Shown here one piece after another: positions 1-8,165 of a DNA stretch of 12,254 nt (positions within the stretch are counted from its first letter, which is position 1; every line of letters starts with the position of its first letter). The stretch is taken from positions 1-12,254 of the forward strand of contig JAIOYD010000019.1 in NCBI GenBank assembly GCA_021741285.1, given 5' to 3'. This stretch comes from Rickettsiaceae bacterium. Its GTDB lineage: Bacteria > Pseudomonadota > Alphaproteobacteria > Rickettsiales > Rickettsiaceae. The notes beneath the pieces are model-generated. The model worked only from the letters and a program-made list of their open reading frames with translations. It was not told the DNA's origin and searched no databases. The translations under genes and the position numbers were made by a program.

Positions 1-43
1 TTTCTTCTGGCGTTTTGACTAATTCCAATTTATTATCATTCAT
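1..43 (-). CDS. 5' end of a minus-strand gene, possibly an IS transposase (partial)
   Basis: Only the first 14 codons are inside the window: the reverse strand reads MNDNKLELVKTPEE and continues past the left edge. The start is well supported because AAGGAG lies on the reverse strand at 51-56, seven bases before the ATG. About 80 bp further upstream is a compact sequence (reverse strand GTCAAAAGTGGTGTATGAC, 112-130) that could be an insertion-sequence end, which would make this the start of a transposase, perhaps of the IS256/mutator type. That identity is a guess from context; 14 residues are too few to assign a family. The start codon itself is the solid part. Confidence 0.45.
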   Translation of the reverse strand, partial: MNDNKLELVKTPEE

Positions 44-129
44 GACGTATCTCCTTTTGTTGGTTATGTTCTTCCAGAACTTCCAACAGGATACGTCACC
101 TAATTCTTTTTGTCATACACCACTTTTGA

Positions 130-163
130 CTATAGCTCGCCGAGTTGATTAAGGGAGCTATAG
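130..163. repeat. Perfect 9-bp inverted repeat
   Basis: CTATAGCTC at 130-138 is mirrored by GAGCTATAG at 155-163, with a 16-base loop. It could be the first stem of a structured RNA from the IS110 element arm or a terminator-like hairpin between two insertion sequences. No T-run follows directly, which argues against a standard intrinsic terminator. Confidence 0.5.
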
Positions 164-242
164 CCGGAGATATCAATGGTGCAGCGTAAGCAGCCCGTGT
201 AAAAGCATGGTTTTGGAGTTTTTGATAACGTCATTGATGGCA

Positions 243-263
243 TTATGTGTTTATATCACATAA
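243..263. repeat. Perfect 7-bp inverted repeat (hairpin)
   Basis: TTATGTG at 243-249 is mirrored by CACATAA at 257-263 across a 7-base loop, about 80 bp before the IS110 start codon. It may be a stem-loop of the element's non-coding RNA or an operator. Its role is inferred only from position. Confidence 0.45.
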
Positions 264-344
264 GAGACCTCGTTTAGGAGATTAAATTTTTTCAATACTC
301 CAACTTAAAATTAACTCGGTCTAATTACTAACATAGGAAATTAT

Positions 345-1691
345 ATGACAAATAAAAATAATAAGAAAAACCTAGCTGTAATTAATCCTAATACAGCAGG
401 TATTGATATTGGCTCCAGAGAACATTACGTTTGCGTACCAGCTGATAGAGATGACAAGAACGTTAGGAAATTTGCAGCTTTTACAAGTGATCTGAAAGAA
501 ATGGCAACATGGTTAAAGCAATGCGGTATTAAAACAATAGCTATGGAATCAACGGGGGTATATTGGATTCCTGTATTCCAGATTTTAGAGACCAGCGGCT
601 TTGAAGTGATATTAGTTAATGCAAGGCACGTAAAAAATGTACCAGGGCGTAAAACAGACGTCAAAGATTGTCAATGGTTACAACAACTGCATAGTTATGG
701 ATTGCTGAGTGGATCATTCCGTCCTAAAGATCAAATATGTGAATTAAGAGCTTTTACCAGACAAAGAGATAGATTAACAAAAAGTGCTGCAACCCATGTA
801 ACTCGTATGCAGAAAGCGCTGAATGAAATGAATATCCAGTTACATCATGTGATTAGTGATATAACTGGATTAACAGGAATGAATATAATAAAAGCTATTA
901 TTGCTGGTGAGAGGGACGCAAACAAATTAGCAGCATTTAGGAACTATCGTATTAAAAGCGATGAAAAAACTATCATCAAAGCACTAGAGGGGGATTATCG
1001 CAAAGAGCATCTTGGGGTATTAAAGCAAGAATTAGAGACCTATGAATTTTACTTAAAACAAATCAGGGAATGTGACGAAGCTATAGAAGTATGCTACAAA
1101 GAGTTTGATAAACGTAGTGACGATAATTTAATAAATGGTAAAAAGCCAAAAAAGAATAAAAACTCACCTAAGTTTGATTTACAACAATCGCTATATAACA
1201 CAGCAGGAGTAGATTGTACTCAAATCCCAGGACTTAGGGAATTAAGCGTACAAACAATAATATCGGAAGTGGGGTTAGACATGGACAAATGGAGTACAGA
1301 GAAACATTTTGTATCTTGGCTTGGTCTTAGTCCTGCTAATAAAATTACTGGTGGTAAGGTATTTGATACTAGGACAAATAAAGTAAAAAATAAAGCAAGT
1401 ATGGCCTTTAGGATGGCGGCACTTAACTTAAGTAAAGGTAAATCAGCGATAGCAGGGTTTTATAGACGGATAAAGGGTAGAGCTGGAGTACCAAAAGCCA
1501 TTACAGCTACAGCAAGAAAGCTGGCATGTATGTTTTATCGATTGTTAAAATACGGTCAAGGCTATATTGAACATGGAATCGAAGCTTATGAAAAAAAATA
1601 CCATGAAACTATGGTGATAAACCTCCAAAAACAGGCTGCAAGATTAGGATTTGAGGTAACTAAAATAGAGCTTTTTTCGGAAGTTTGTTAG
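345..1691 (+). CDS. IS110-family transposase (DEDD recombinase)
   Basis: A 448-residue recombinase of the IS110 family, which moves a circular element by RNA-guided (bridge RNA) recombination. The N-terminal RuvC-like domain has all four expected acidic residues: D21 (GIDIGS), E68 (AMESTG), D105 and D108 (KTDVKD). A long middle segment (about 130-280, coiled-coil-like and lysine-rich near 265) separates it from the C-terminal Transposase_20 region starting near IPGLRELS (residue 290). That region carries WLGLSPANKITGGKV and a conserved tail AITATARKLACMFYRLL. The position usually held by the catalytic serine in this family (SG after GLxP) is Thr335 here, which may reduce activity. The start is set by AGGA six bases upstream. 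The length is intact, with no frameshift. Family assignment is certain; activity is not. Confidence 0.95.
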   Translation: MTNKNNKKNLAVINPNTAGIDIGSREHYVCVPADRDDKNVRKFAAFTSDLKEMATWLKQCGIKTIAMESTGVYWIPVFQILETSGFEVILVNARHVKNVPGRKTDVKDCQWLQQLHSYGLLSGSFRPKDQICELRAFTRQRDRLTKSAATHVTRMQKALNEMNIQLHHVISDITGLTGMNIIKAIIAGERDANKLAAFRNYRIKSDEKTIIKALEGDYRKEHLGVLKQELETYEFYLKQIRECDEAIEVCYKEFDKRSDDNLINGKKPKKNKNSPKFDLQQSLYNTAGVDCTQIPGLRELSVQTIISEVGLDMDKWSTEKHFVSWLGLSPANKITGGKVFDTRTNKVKNKASMAFRMAALNLSKGKSAIAGFYRRIKGRAGVPKAITATARKLACMFYRLLKYGQGYIEHGIEAYEKKYHETMVINLQKQAARLGFEVTKIELFSEVC

Positions 1692-1849
1692 GAGATATAT
1701 CAACAGGTATGTATGTCATATACACTTTTAGTGTGATATTATGGCTGATTTATGGAATCATTATAAAGTCTGCACCACTCATTCTAGCTGAAATATTGAC
1801 GCTGATTTTGGTTTCTGCAATTTTGACTATGAAGTATTTATGGAAGTAA
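1692..1849. other. Non-coding stretch downstream of the IS110 gene
   Basis: No ORF is visible. It contains a short perfect hairpin (ACACT 1722-1726, TTT loop, AGTGT 1730-1734) that could end transcription or form part of the element's right arm. The 10-mer TTTTGACTAT at 1821-1830 also occurs at 124-133, left of the IS110 gene. The pair could mark the element's outer junctions, giving a unit of about 1.7 kb, but this is uncertain. Confidence 0.35.
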
Positions 1850-1877
1850 TTGATAAGGCTATAATTTACATTATAAT
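1850..1877 (+). promoter_or_regulatory. Sigma70-type promoter of the first Rpn-family gene
   Basis: A -35 box TTGATA (1850-1855) and a perfect -10 box TATAAT (1872-1877) are separated by 16 bp. Transcription would begin near 1884, almost on the ATG at 1886, and no Shine-Dalgarno is present, so this message may be leaderless. A second TATAAT at 1860-1865 could give a leader of about 13 bases. Confidence 0.55.
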
Positions 1878-1885
1878 ATAACACT

Positions 1886-3411
<1,526 letters not shown>

Positions 3412-3492
3412 TTACACCTCTAAAACCGTCTATTAAATCGAAAAGTAGACTACGCTGTCTACTATATACTGATTTACGATTTAGTACACAGG
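3412..3492. promoter_or_regulatory. Resolvase upstream region with dyads: candidate res site / promoter
   Basis: This 81-bp gap between the resolvase start and the transposon end holds AGTAGAC (3444-3450) mirrored by GTCTACT (3457-3463), an extra GTCTA at 3428-3432, and TAAATCG (3434-3440) mirrored by CGATTTA (3477-3483). Serine resolvases bind imperfect dyads just upstream of their own gene, so this fits a partial res site and autoregulatory promoter. The dyads are seen directly; the res function is inferred. Confidence 0.45.
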
Positions 3493-3630
3493 TGTCATTT
3501 TTCAAAGCTGAGTTCAGCAGATTGTGTTTAAAACCTTATAAATCCATTCTAAAATTATCAAAGTTGAGTTCAATTTTATCATAGACAAGTTCAATATATC
3601 GTGATTTAATCAAAGTTAAGTTCAATATAT
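3493..3630 (+). repeat. Left transposon end with four TniA (TnsB-type) binding repeats
   Basis: After the terminal TGTCATTTT (3493-3501) come four related repeats: L1 at 3502-3522 (TCAAAGCTGAGTTCAGC...), L2 at 3558-3578 (TCAAAGTTGAGTTCAAT...), L3 at 3579-3599 (TCATAGACAAGTTCAAT...) and L4 at 3610-3630 (TCAAAGTTAAGTTCAAT...). The shared core is TCAAAG..nAGTTCA. L2 and L3 are back to back. L4 ends 18 bp before the tniA start codon, so TniA bound there could repress its own gene (inference). Confidence 0.85.
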
Positions 3631-3648
3631 GTAAAAACTCAGATAAAT

Positions 3649-5295
3649 ATGGATGATATTTCCAAGATCAATGACAAAATTTGGAATATAGGTAAGCAAC
3701 GTGCTGAGATTATAGAACCTCTTGCTAAAAGCGCTATTTGTTCAAGAAAAATGATATTAGAAGCGGCAAACAAGCTTGAATTATCTACGCGCTACGTATA
3801 TAGACTAATTCACAGTTATCGCCAATCACATGGCTTAATGACCTCTATTATTCCTCAAAAACCTAATGGTGGTAAAGGAAGATCAAGATTATCTAAGCAA
3901 CAAGAAGAACTTATTAATCAGGTAATTGATAAATTTTATCTTACTTCTCAAAAACTTAGTCCAGCAAAAATTGTAGAAGAAATAAGAAAACAATGTCTTG
4001 AAAAACAAATTGAGTTTTCATCAGAAATAACTATTCGTAGACGTCTTGGCTCTCTTGCACTAGCTCAATTGCAAAAACGTGGCAAAAGTAATAGTAAATC
4101 AACAGAACCTATAATAGGAAACTTTCCAAAAGTTGATTATCCATTAGATGTGGTACAGATTGATCATACTTTAGTTGATGTTATCATTGTTGATCCTATT
4201 GAAAGATTACCTATTGGCAGACCTTATGTTACTTTTGCTATTGATATTTATAGCAGATGCATTGCTGGTTTTATTTTGTCACTTGAAGCTCCTTCTGCTG
4301 TATCTGTTGGATTGTGTTTAACACATATTGCTATGGATAAAGCCCCTTGGCTTGCAATGCTTGAAATTAATGCAGTATGGCCTATTCATGGCAAACCAAA
4401 TATCATTCATGTTGATAATGGTTCAGATTTCCATAGTAAGGCTCTAACACGTGGTTGTTTGCAACATGGTATCAAAATAGAATATAGACCTATAGGAAAA
4501 CCGCATTATGGTGGAATTATAGAGCGTGTTATCGGCACTATGATGAAATTAGTTCATACTTTACCAGGTACTACTTTTTCTAACATTAAAGAAAGAGGTG
4601 ATTACCCTTCTGAAAATAGAGCTTGCCTGACACTTGGTGAGCTTGAGAGATGGCTGATTATAGCAATTACTAAATATTATCATTTACGCTTACATACCGG
4701 AATTTCTCAAACGCCGCTAAAGCTCTATGAATCAGGTCTATTAGCGATGAAACAACATGGTAAGAAATTATCCTATATAAACGATAAAAAAGCATTTCTA
4801 ATCGATTTTTTACCTATAATTTATCGTTCTTTGAGAAAGGATGGGTTTATGCTTGATCATATAGTTTATTACAGTAATGCTCTTCGTCCGTTTATAGCAA
4901 ATAGAGATAAATATGGTAAGTTCTTGATCCGACGTGATCCTAGAGATTTAAGTAGAATTTATGTTTATTTAGAAGAAGAGAAAAGTTATTTAGAAATCCC
5001 ATATCGTAGCTTATCACACCCTGCTATTAGTTTATTTGAGCATCGTCTTGCTTTAAAGAAGCTTAAAACTATAGGCAAAGAGCAGGTTAATGAAAATAGC
5101 TTATTTAAGGCAATAGATGAAATGCGTCATATAGTTAAAACCTCAGTTTCTCAAACACGTGCCATGAGAAAGAATAGAACGCGTATACAAGAAAATGCTA
5201 AAATACAGCCAAAAGCAATATTTATAACAAAGTTTGATAAAGAAAATATTGATGAAAATAATACGGAAGCATTTGATAATATTGAGATGTGGTAA
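3649..5295 (+). CDS. tniA: TniA / TnsB-type DDE transposase
   Basis: A 548-residue retroviral-integrase-superfamily transposase that binds the end repeats and performs strand transfer. Residues about 25-135 form N-terminal helix-turn-helix DNA-binding domains. The catalytic core begins at PLDVVQIDHT and shows the triad D172 (QIDHT), D256 (HVDNGSDF) and E292 (GIIERVIGT), with the last two 35 apart as in the D,D(35)E class. A Mu-type C-terminal beta domain follows near residue 400, and a basic tail (about 495-548) probably contacts TniB. Length is normal for TniA. The start ATG lies just after end repeat L4, with only a weak ribosome site. It is first in an operon, three bases before tniB. A 22-bp piece of it (4112-4133) recurs in the right flank. 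Confidence 0.95.
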   Translation: MDDISKINDKIWNIGKQRAEIIEPLAKSAICSRKMILEAANKLELSTRYVYRLIHSYRQSHGLMTSIIPQKPNGGKGRSRLSKQQEELINQVIDKFYLTSQKLSPAKIVEEIRKQCLEKQIEFSSEITIRRRLGSLALAQLQKRGKSNSKSTEPIIGNFPKVDYPLDVVQIDHTLVDVIIVDPIERLPIGRPYVTFAIDIYSRCIAGFILSLEAPSAVSVGLCLTHIAMDKAPWLAMLEINAVWPIHGKPNIIHVDNGSDFHSKALTRGCLQHGIKIEYRPIGKPHYGGIIERVIGTMMKLVHTLPGTTFSNIKERGDYPSENRACLTLGELERWLIIAITKYYHLRLHTGISQTPLKLYESGLLAMKQHGKKLSYINDKKAFLIDFLPIIYRSLRKDGFMLDHIVYYSNALRPFIANRDKYGKFLIRRDPRDLSRIYVYLEEEKSYLEIPYRSLSHPAISLFEHRLALKKLKTIGKEQVNENSLFKAIDEMRHIVKTSVSQTRAMRKNRTRIQENAKIQPKAIFITKFDKENIDENNTEAFDNIEMW

Positions 5296-5298
5296 ATA

Positions 5299-6186
5299 AT
5301 GGATCATCTGTTACACAATATTTGTGAAGTAGCATTATTACCAGTCGAGCAAAGAATTGCCAGACTTCGAAGTGAATATTGGATAGGATATACTAGGGCT
5401 CAAGAAGCATTGAGTAAAATGGAAGAATTATTAAATTATCCTAAAAGGATAAGAATGCCCAATATGCTTCTTATTAGTCCTAGCAATAATGGTAAGACTA
5501 TGATTATAGAAAAATTTAGACGTAGTCATTTATCATATACATCAGAAAATATGGATCATGAAGTAATTCCTGTTCTAACAGTACAAATGCCTTCTAATCC
5601 TTCTGTAAGAAGATTTTATGCTACTATTGCTACTGCTCTAGGTTCTCCTGTTTCATATAATCATACTGTTAGATATGAAACTATATGTATTAAACTTATG
5701 AAGGCAACAGAAGTAAAAATACTCATTATAGATGAACTGCATAATTTATTAGCTGGCAATAATAATGTACAAAGAGAATTTTTGAATGTTTTAAGATTTA
5801 TTGGTAATGAAATGCAAGTATCGATAGTTGGAGTAGGTATTAAGGATGCATATTTGGCGATCAGAAGTGATGATCAGTTAGAAAATAGGTTTGAACCTTT
5901 TATATTACCATTATGGAAAAATGATAATGAATTTAGCAAATTATTAAAAAGCATGGCGATGGTGTTACCATTGCAAAAACCATCGCCATTATTAGATGCA
6001 GAAGTACGTTCACTAATTTTATCCAGAAGTGAAGGTACTATTGGTGAAATTATGACATTACTAACTAGGGCTGCATGCGAGGCTATTATTTCTGGTCAAG
6101 AATTTATTGACCAAGCAATTTTAGAGAGAACTAAATATAATTCTCCTAGTGAACGTCGCAGGCTTTATGAGAGTATGGTTAATTAA
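5299..6186 (+). CDS. tniB: TniB AAA+ ATPase (TnsC-like target regulator)
   Basis: A 295-residue ATPase that in Tn5053/Tn7-type elements bridges target DNA and the transposase. It carries a P-loop in LLISPSNNGKTMII (K66, T67), a Walker B ILIIDELHN (D145, E146), a sensor-like stretch VGVGIKDAY (about 178-185) and a probable arginine finger ENRFEPF (R197). The first glycine of the usual GxxxxGK[TS] P-loop is replaced by Ser60 here; the essential GKT is kept. The C-terminal helices are typical of the TniB family. The gene starts three bases after tniA stops, and its TAA overlaps the tniQ ATG by one base, so the three genes are probably translated from one message. Confidence 0.95.
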   Translation: MDHLLHNICEVALLPVEQRIARLRSEYWIGYTRAQEALSKMEELLNYPKRIRMPNMLLISPSNNGKTMIIEKFRRSHLSYTSENMDHEVIPVLTVQMPSNPSVRRFYATIATALGSPVSYNHTVRYETICIKLMKATEVKILIIDELHNLLAGNNNVQREFLNVLRFIGNEMQVSIVGVGIKDAYLAIRSDDQLENRFEPFILPLWKNDNEFSKLLKSMAMVLPLQKPSPLLDAEVRSLILSRSEGTIGEIMTLLTRAACEAIISGQEFIDQAILERTKYNSPSERRRLYESMVN

Positions 6187-6497
6187 TGAATAAGAGATGG
6201 CCATTACATCCAAAACCAGAGGACAATCAATTATTATATGAATGGGTTAAAGATTTAGCGGATCTTTATGAAGTTAGTTATCAACATTTTTGTAAGACAG
6301 TGCTTAAGTTAACAGGCGACGAAATTTTTTATTTCAGGAATTCTATCCCGGAAAAAGTTTTGATTATTTTGTCAAATGGGACTGGTATACCAGTTAATGG
6401 TTTAAGAGGAAGGGATTTGGATTCTAGATTTAAAAAATGGAAAGAAGAATATGAAACAATGGTAGAAGTAGAAAATTCACAAAGAAGTTGTTTATAA
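6186..6497 (+). CDS. tniQ: Short TniQ-like protein (N-terminal domain only)
   Basis: A 103-residue protein placed exactly where tniQ sits in Tn5053-type operons. Its start, WPLHPKPEDNQLLYEWVKDLADLYEVSYQHF, matches the opening of the TniQ/TnsD family (W-P-x-x-P-x-P-E-x-x-L-x-x-W). Usual TniQ proteins are several hundred residues long with zinc-finger and DNA-binding parts; here nothing follows residue 103, and no CxxC motifs are present. The same frame stays open for 32 more codons after the TAA (6498-6593, containing LFLDARNLWTYFRDRF) before a TAG at 6594-6596, so an internal stop is possible. It is either a minimal TniQ, like the short forms known in some transposition systems, or a truncated one. 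Its start overlaps the tniB stop. Confidence 0.7.
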   Translation: MNKRWPLHPKPEDNQLLYEWVKDLADLYEVSYQHFCKTVLKLTGDEIFYFRNSIPEKVLIILSNGTGIPVNGLRGRDLDSRFKKWKEEYETMVEVENSQRSCL

Positions 6498-6711
6498 AAG
6501 TATATAAAAGGTAAAAAGCTATTTCTGGACGCACGTAATTTATGGACGTATTTTAGAGACAGGTTTTGTGGTGTAATTTTACAAGGCTGCACCTAGTCCA
6601 AGAAACGTCCGTTTTTTAGACGAGATAAATCTATAAACTTATTGCATAACTTATCTAAATGACATATTGTAATAAATGATAGATAATTCAAATAAGTGTT
6701 TGGTATAGATT
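6498..6711 (+). promoter_or_regulatory. Gap between tniQ and vapB: candidate operator, promoter and possible internal res site
   Basis: This 214-bp stretch has no assigned gene. The first third stays in frame with tniQ up to a stop at 6594-6596. It also holds GGACGT near 6542-6547 mirrored by ACGTCC near 6605-6610. Closer to vapB, TTATCTA (6651-6657) is mirrored by TAGATAA (6680-6686), a spacing compatible with a VapBC operator or a resolvase dyad. TATAGA at 6703-6708 could be a -10 box for the vapB-vapC-tniR operon. In Tn5053 the res site lies just upstream of tniR, so this may be where it is kept. Confidence 0.4.
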
Positions 6712-6987
6712 GTGGAAAAATTAGTAACGAATATGGATCAACATGGCAGAGTATTGATTCCATCGGGAGTAAGAGAAAGACTTAATATACAACCCGGTGA
6801 CAAAGTTAATTTAGAAGTTTATGAGAATGAAGTAAAAATAATTAATGCTAATAAGATAATAGATGAAATGCATGCACTCTTTACCAAAAACCAAAGTGAT
6901 AAAAAAGATTCAGCGGTAGATGATTTTATAAATAGAAAACATGAAGAATACCAAATAGAAGAAGAGAGAAGTATAAAAAATGGCTAA
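6712..6987 (+). CDS. vapB: AbrB/SpoVT-type antitoxin (VapB-like)
   Basis: A 91-residue protein with an N-terminal swapped-hairpin AbrB/MazE domain: TNMDQHGRVLIPSGVRERL (about 6-24), then NIQPGDKVNLEVYENEVKI. This fold binds the operon's operator. The C-terminal half is acidic and helical (DDFINRKHEEYQIEEERS), as expected for the part that wraps and blocks the toxin. I take the GTG at 6712 as the start because the preceding residues EKLVTN form the first beta strand; an ATG at 6733 is possible but would clip the domain. It overlaps vapC by 8 bp. Confidence 0.85.
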   Translation: MEKLVTNMDQHGRVLIPSGVRERLNIQPGDKVNLEVYENEVKIINANKIIDEMHALFTKNQSDKKDSAVDDFINRKHEEYQIEEERSIKNG

Positions 6988-7369
6988 TCAAATAGTTTTT
7001 GATTCCTCTGCTCTTATAATGCTATTTGCAAAAGAACTTGGCTATGAATCCATAAGAAAGCATATGAAATATGCAATAATCTCAAGTGTAAATATTGCAG
7101 AAGTATATAAATACTGTATTGAAGTGCAAAATTTAACAGAAGACGATTGTAGAAACCTGATAAAACTTTCCGGTATCAAAATTATAGATTTTTGTGAAGA
7201 ACAAGCATTAATAACGGCAAAAATAATCAAAAAAACAAAACAGTATGGTCTATCATTAGGAGATAGGGGGTGTATTGCTTTAGCAATGCTTAGAAATTAC
7301 CCTATACTTACTTGCGATAAGATATGGCAAAAAGTCGACCTTGACGTTGAATTTATAATGGCAAGATAA
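6980..7369 (+). CDS. vapC: PIN-domain ribonuclease toxin (VapC-like)
   Basis: A 129-residue PIN-domain protein; VapC toxins are Mg-dependent RNases that cut tRNA or rRNA when not held by the antitoxin. All four acidic metal-binding residues are visible: D8 (VFDSSALI), E41 (NIAEVYK), D95 (LSLGDRGCIALA) and D113 (LTCDKIW). The length is standard, so the toxin looks intact. The ATG overlaps the end of vapB, and the TAA overlaps the ATG of tniR by one base (TAATG), so antitoxin, toxin and resolvase are likely translationally coupled. Placed inside the transposon core, the pair probably stabilises the element against loss (inference). Confidence 0.9.
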   Translation: MANQIVFDSSALIMLFAKELGYESIRKHMKYAIISSVNIAEVYKYCIEVQNLTEDDCRNLIKLSGIKIIDFCEEQALITAKIIKKTKQYGLSLGDRGCIALAMLRNYPILTCDKIWQKVDLDVEFIMAR

Positions 7370-7923
7370 TGAGTGATATTTTGGGATATGCGCGTGTATC
7401 GACACAACAACAAGATTTAGATTCCCAAAAGGCTCGCTTGACTGCCGCTGGGGCTATTCGGATTTTCGAAGATGTGATAAGTGGTAAGATATTTAAAAGA
7501 CCCGGACTAGAAGCGTTAATTGCTTATGCCCGAGAAGGAGACTTACTTTGCGTAGTTAGACTTGATCGTTTGGGTCGTAGCTTAAAGGAATTGCTCGAAA
7601 CTGTAGAATATCTGAAAGAATGTAAGATTGGCTTAATGTCTCTTGAAGAAAAGATAGATACATCTTCTGCTGCAGGAGAGTTGGTATTCCATGTATTTGG
7701 TGCTATTGCGCATTTTGAAAGAAGATTAATTTCAGAACGTACTAAGGACGGCATAAACGCTGCCCGACTAAAAGGTAAAATACCCGGTCGTCCTACTTTG
7801 GACAAAGAAAAACTCAATTCAGCACTGAAGTTAATTGAATCAGGCCTCTCTCCAACTGCTGCTGCTAAGCAACTGAATCTTGGGCGCTCTACAATATATC
7901 GTGAGCTTAAATATGTAAGATAG
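7369..7923 (+). CDS. tniR: TniR serine resolvase of the transposon
   Basis: A 184-residue small serine recombinase that would resolve the cointegrates made by replicative Tni transposition. The catalytic domain begins ILGYARVSTQQQDLDSQ with nucleophile Ser11, followed by VVRLDRLGRSLKELLE and the E-helix FGAIAHFERRLISERT. The C-terminal helix-turn-helix (about 140-182) ends GLSPTAAAKQLNLGRSTIY. It is clearly distinct from the other resolvase at 2845-3411. It is the last tni gene, and its ATG overlaps the vapC stop, which makes it part of the toxin-antitoxin transcript. Downstream lie the right-end repeats of the transposon. Confidence 0.93.
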   Translation: MSDILGYARVSTQQQDLDSQKARLTAAGAIRIFEDVISGKIFKRPGLEALIAYAREGDLLCVVRLDRLGRSLKELLETVEYLKECKIGLMSLEEKIDTSSAAGELVFHVFGAIAHFERRLISERTKDGINAARLKGKIPGRPTLDKEKLNSALKLIESGLSPTAAAKQLNLGRSTIYRELKYVR

Positions 7924-7953
7924 GCGTTTTTTATAAGTCCATTATATTTTATG
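7924..7953. other. Short spacer after tniR
   Basis: Between the tniR stop and the right-end repeats there is only an AT-rich spacer with a T6 run (7928-7933). I see no convincing hairpin before the T-run, so a terminator is not called. Confidence 0.4.
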
Positions 7954-7997
7954 TCTTGCTGAACTCCTCTTTGATAATCTGCTGAACTCGACTTTGA
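7954..7997 (-). repeat. Right transposon end: two TniA-binding repeats
   Basis: Read on the reverse strand, R1 (7997 to 7977) is TCAAAGTCGAGTTCAGC... and R2 (7974 to 7954) is TCAAAGAGGAGTTCAGC..., both matching left repeat L1 over the core and the following GC. They are inverted relative to the left end, as required for transposon ends. R1 should lie directly inside the terminal TGTCATTTT but is separated from it by the group II intron. Confidence 0.85.
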
Positions 7998-8165
7998 GTG
8001 CGCCAAGAAAGCGTATAAGTAACAGTTGGTGAAGAATCCAACCTACGTAACGATTAGCCATCAGCGTAGAACCAAATTTGATGCAACAGGAAGTAATGAA
8101 TGTTGTAAAGCTTAAAGGAGGGACAAAGTAGACCGCAACGAAAGTGAAGGGATTGAGCCTCGTAA

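Larger units (their letters stand above)
44..344. other. Non-coding stretch upstream of the IS110 gene
   Basis: No ORF is visible here. The left part (44-130) is the leader and possible terminal sequence of the minus-strand gene at the edge. The right part (about 130-344) belongs to the IS110-type element and holds two perfect inverted repeats (130-163 and 243-263). IS110-family elements carry long untranslated arms, and in the IS110 group the arm upstream of the recombinase gene encodes the bridge RNA that pairs with donor and target DNA. This arm is long enough and structured enough to be such a locus, but I could not assign target- or donor-binding loops. A Shine-Dalgarno AGGA at 335-338 serves the ATG at 345. 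Confidence 0.4.

Noticed and set aside
3502..3630. Repeated TCAAAG..AGTTCA units as a CRISPR array
   Set aside because: Spacing is irregular (56, 21 and 31 bp), units are only partly alike, they recur inverted at the other end, and no cas genes are present. They are transposon end repeats.
7926..7940. T-run after tniR as an intrinsic terminator
   Set aside because: No GC-containing hairpin precedes it.
7524..8006. A 160-codon minus-strand frame
   Set aside because: It lies opposite tniR and the right-end repeats and has no protein-like motifs; it is an antisense shadow.
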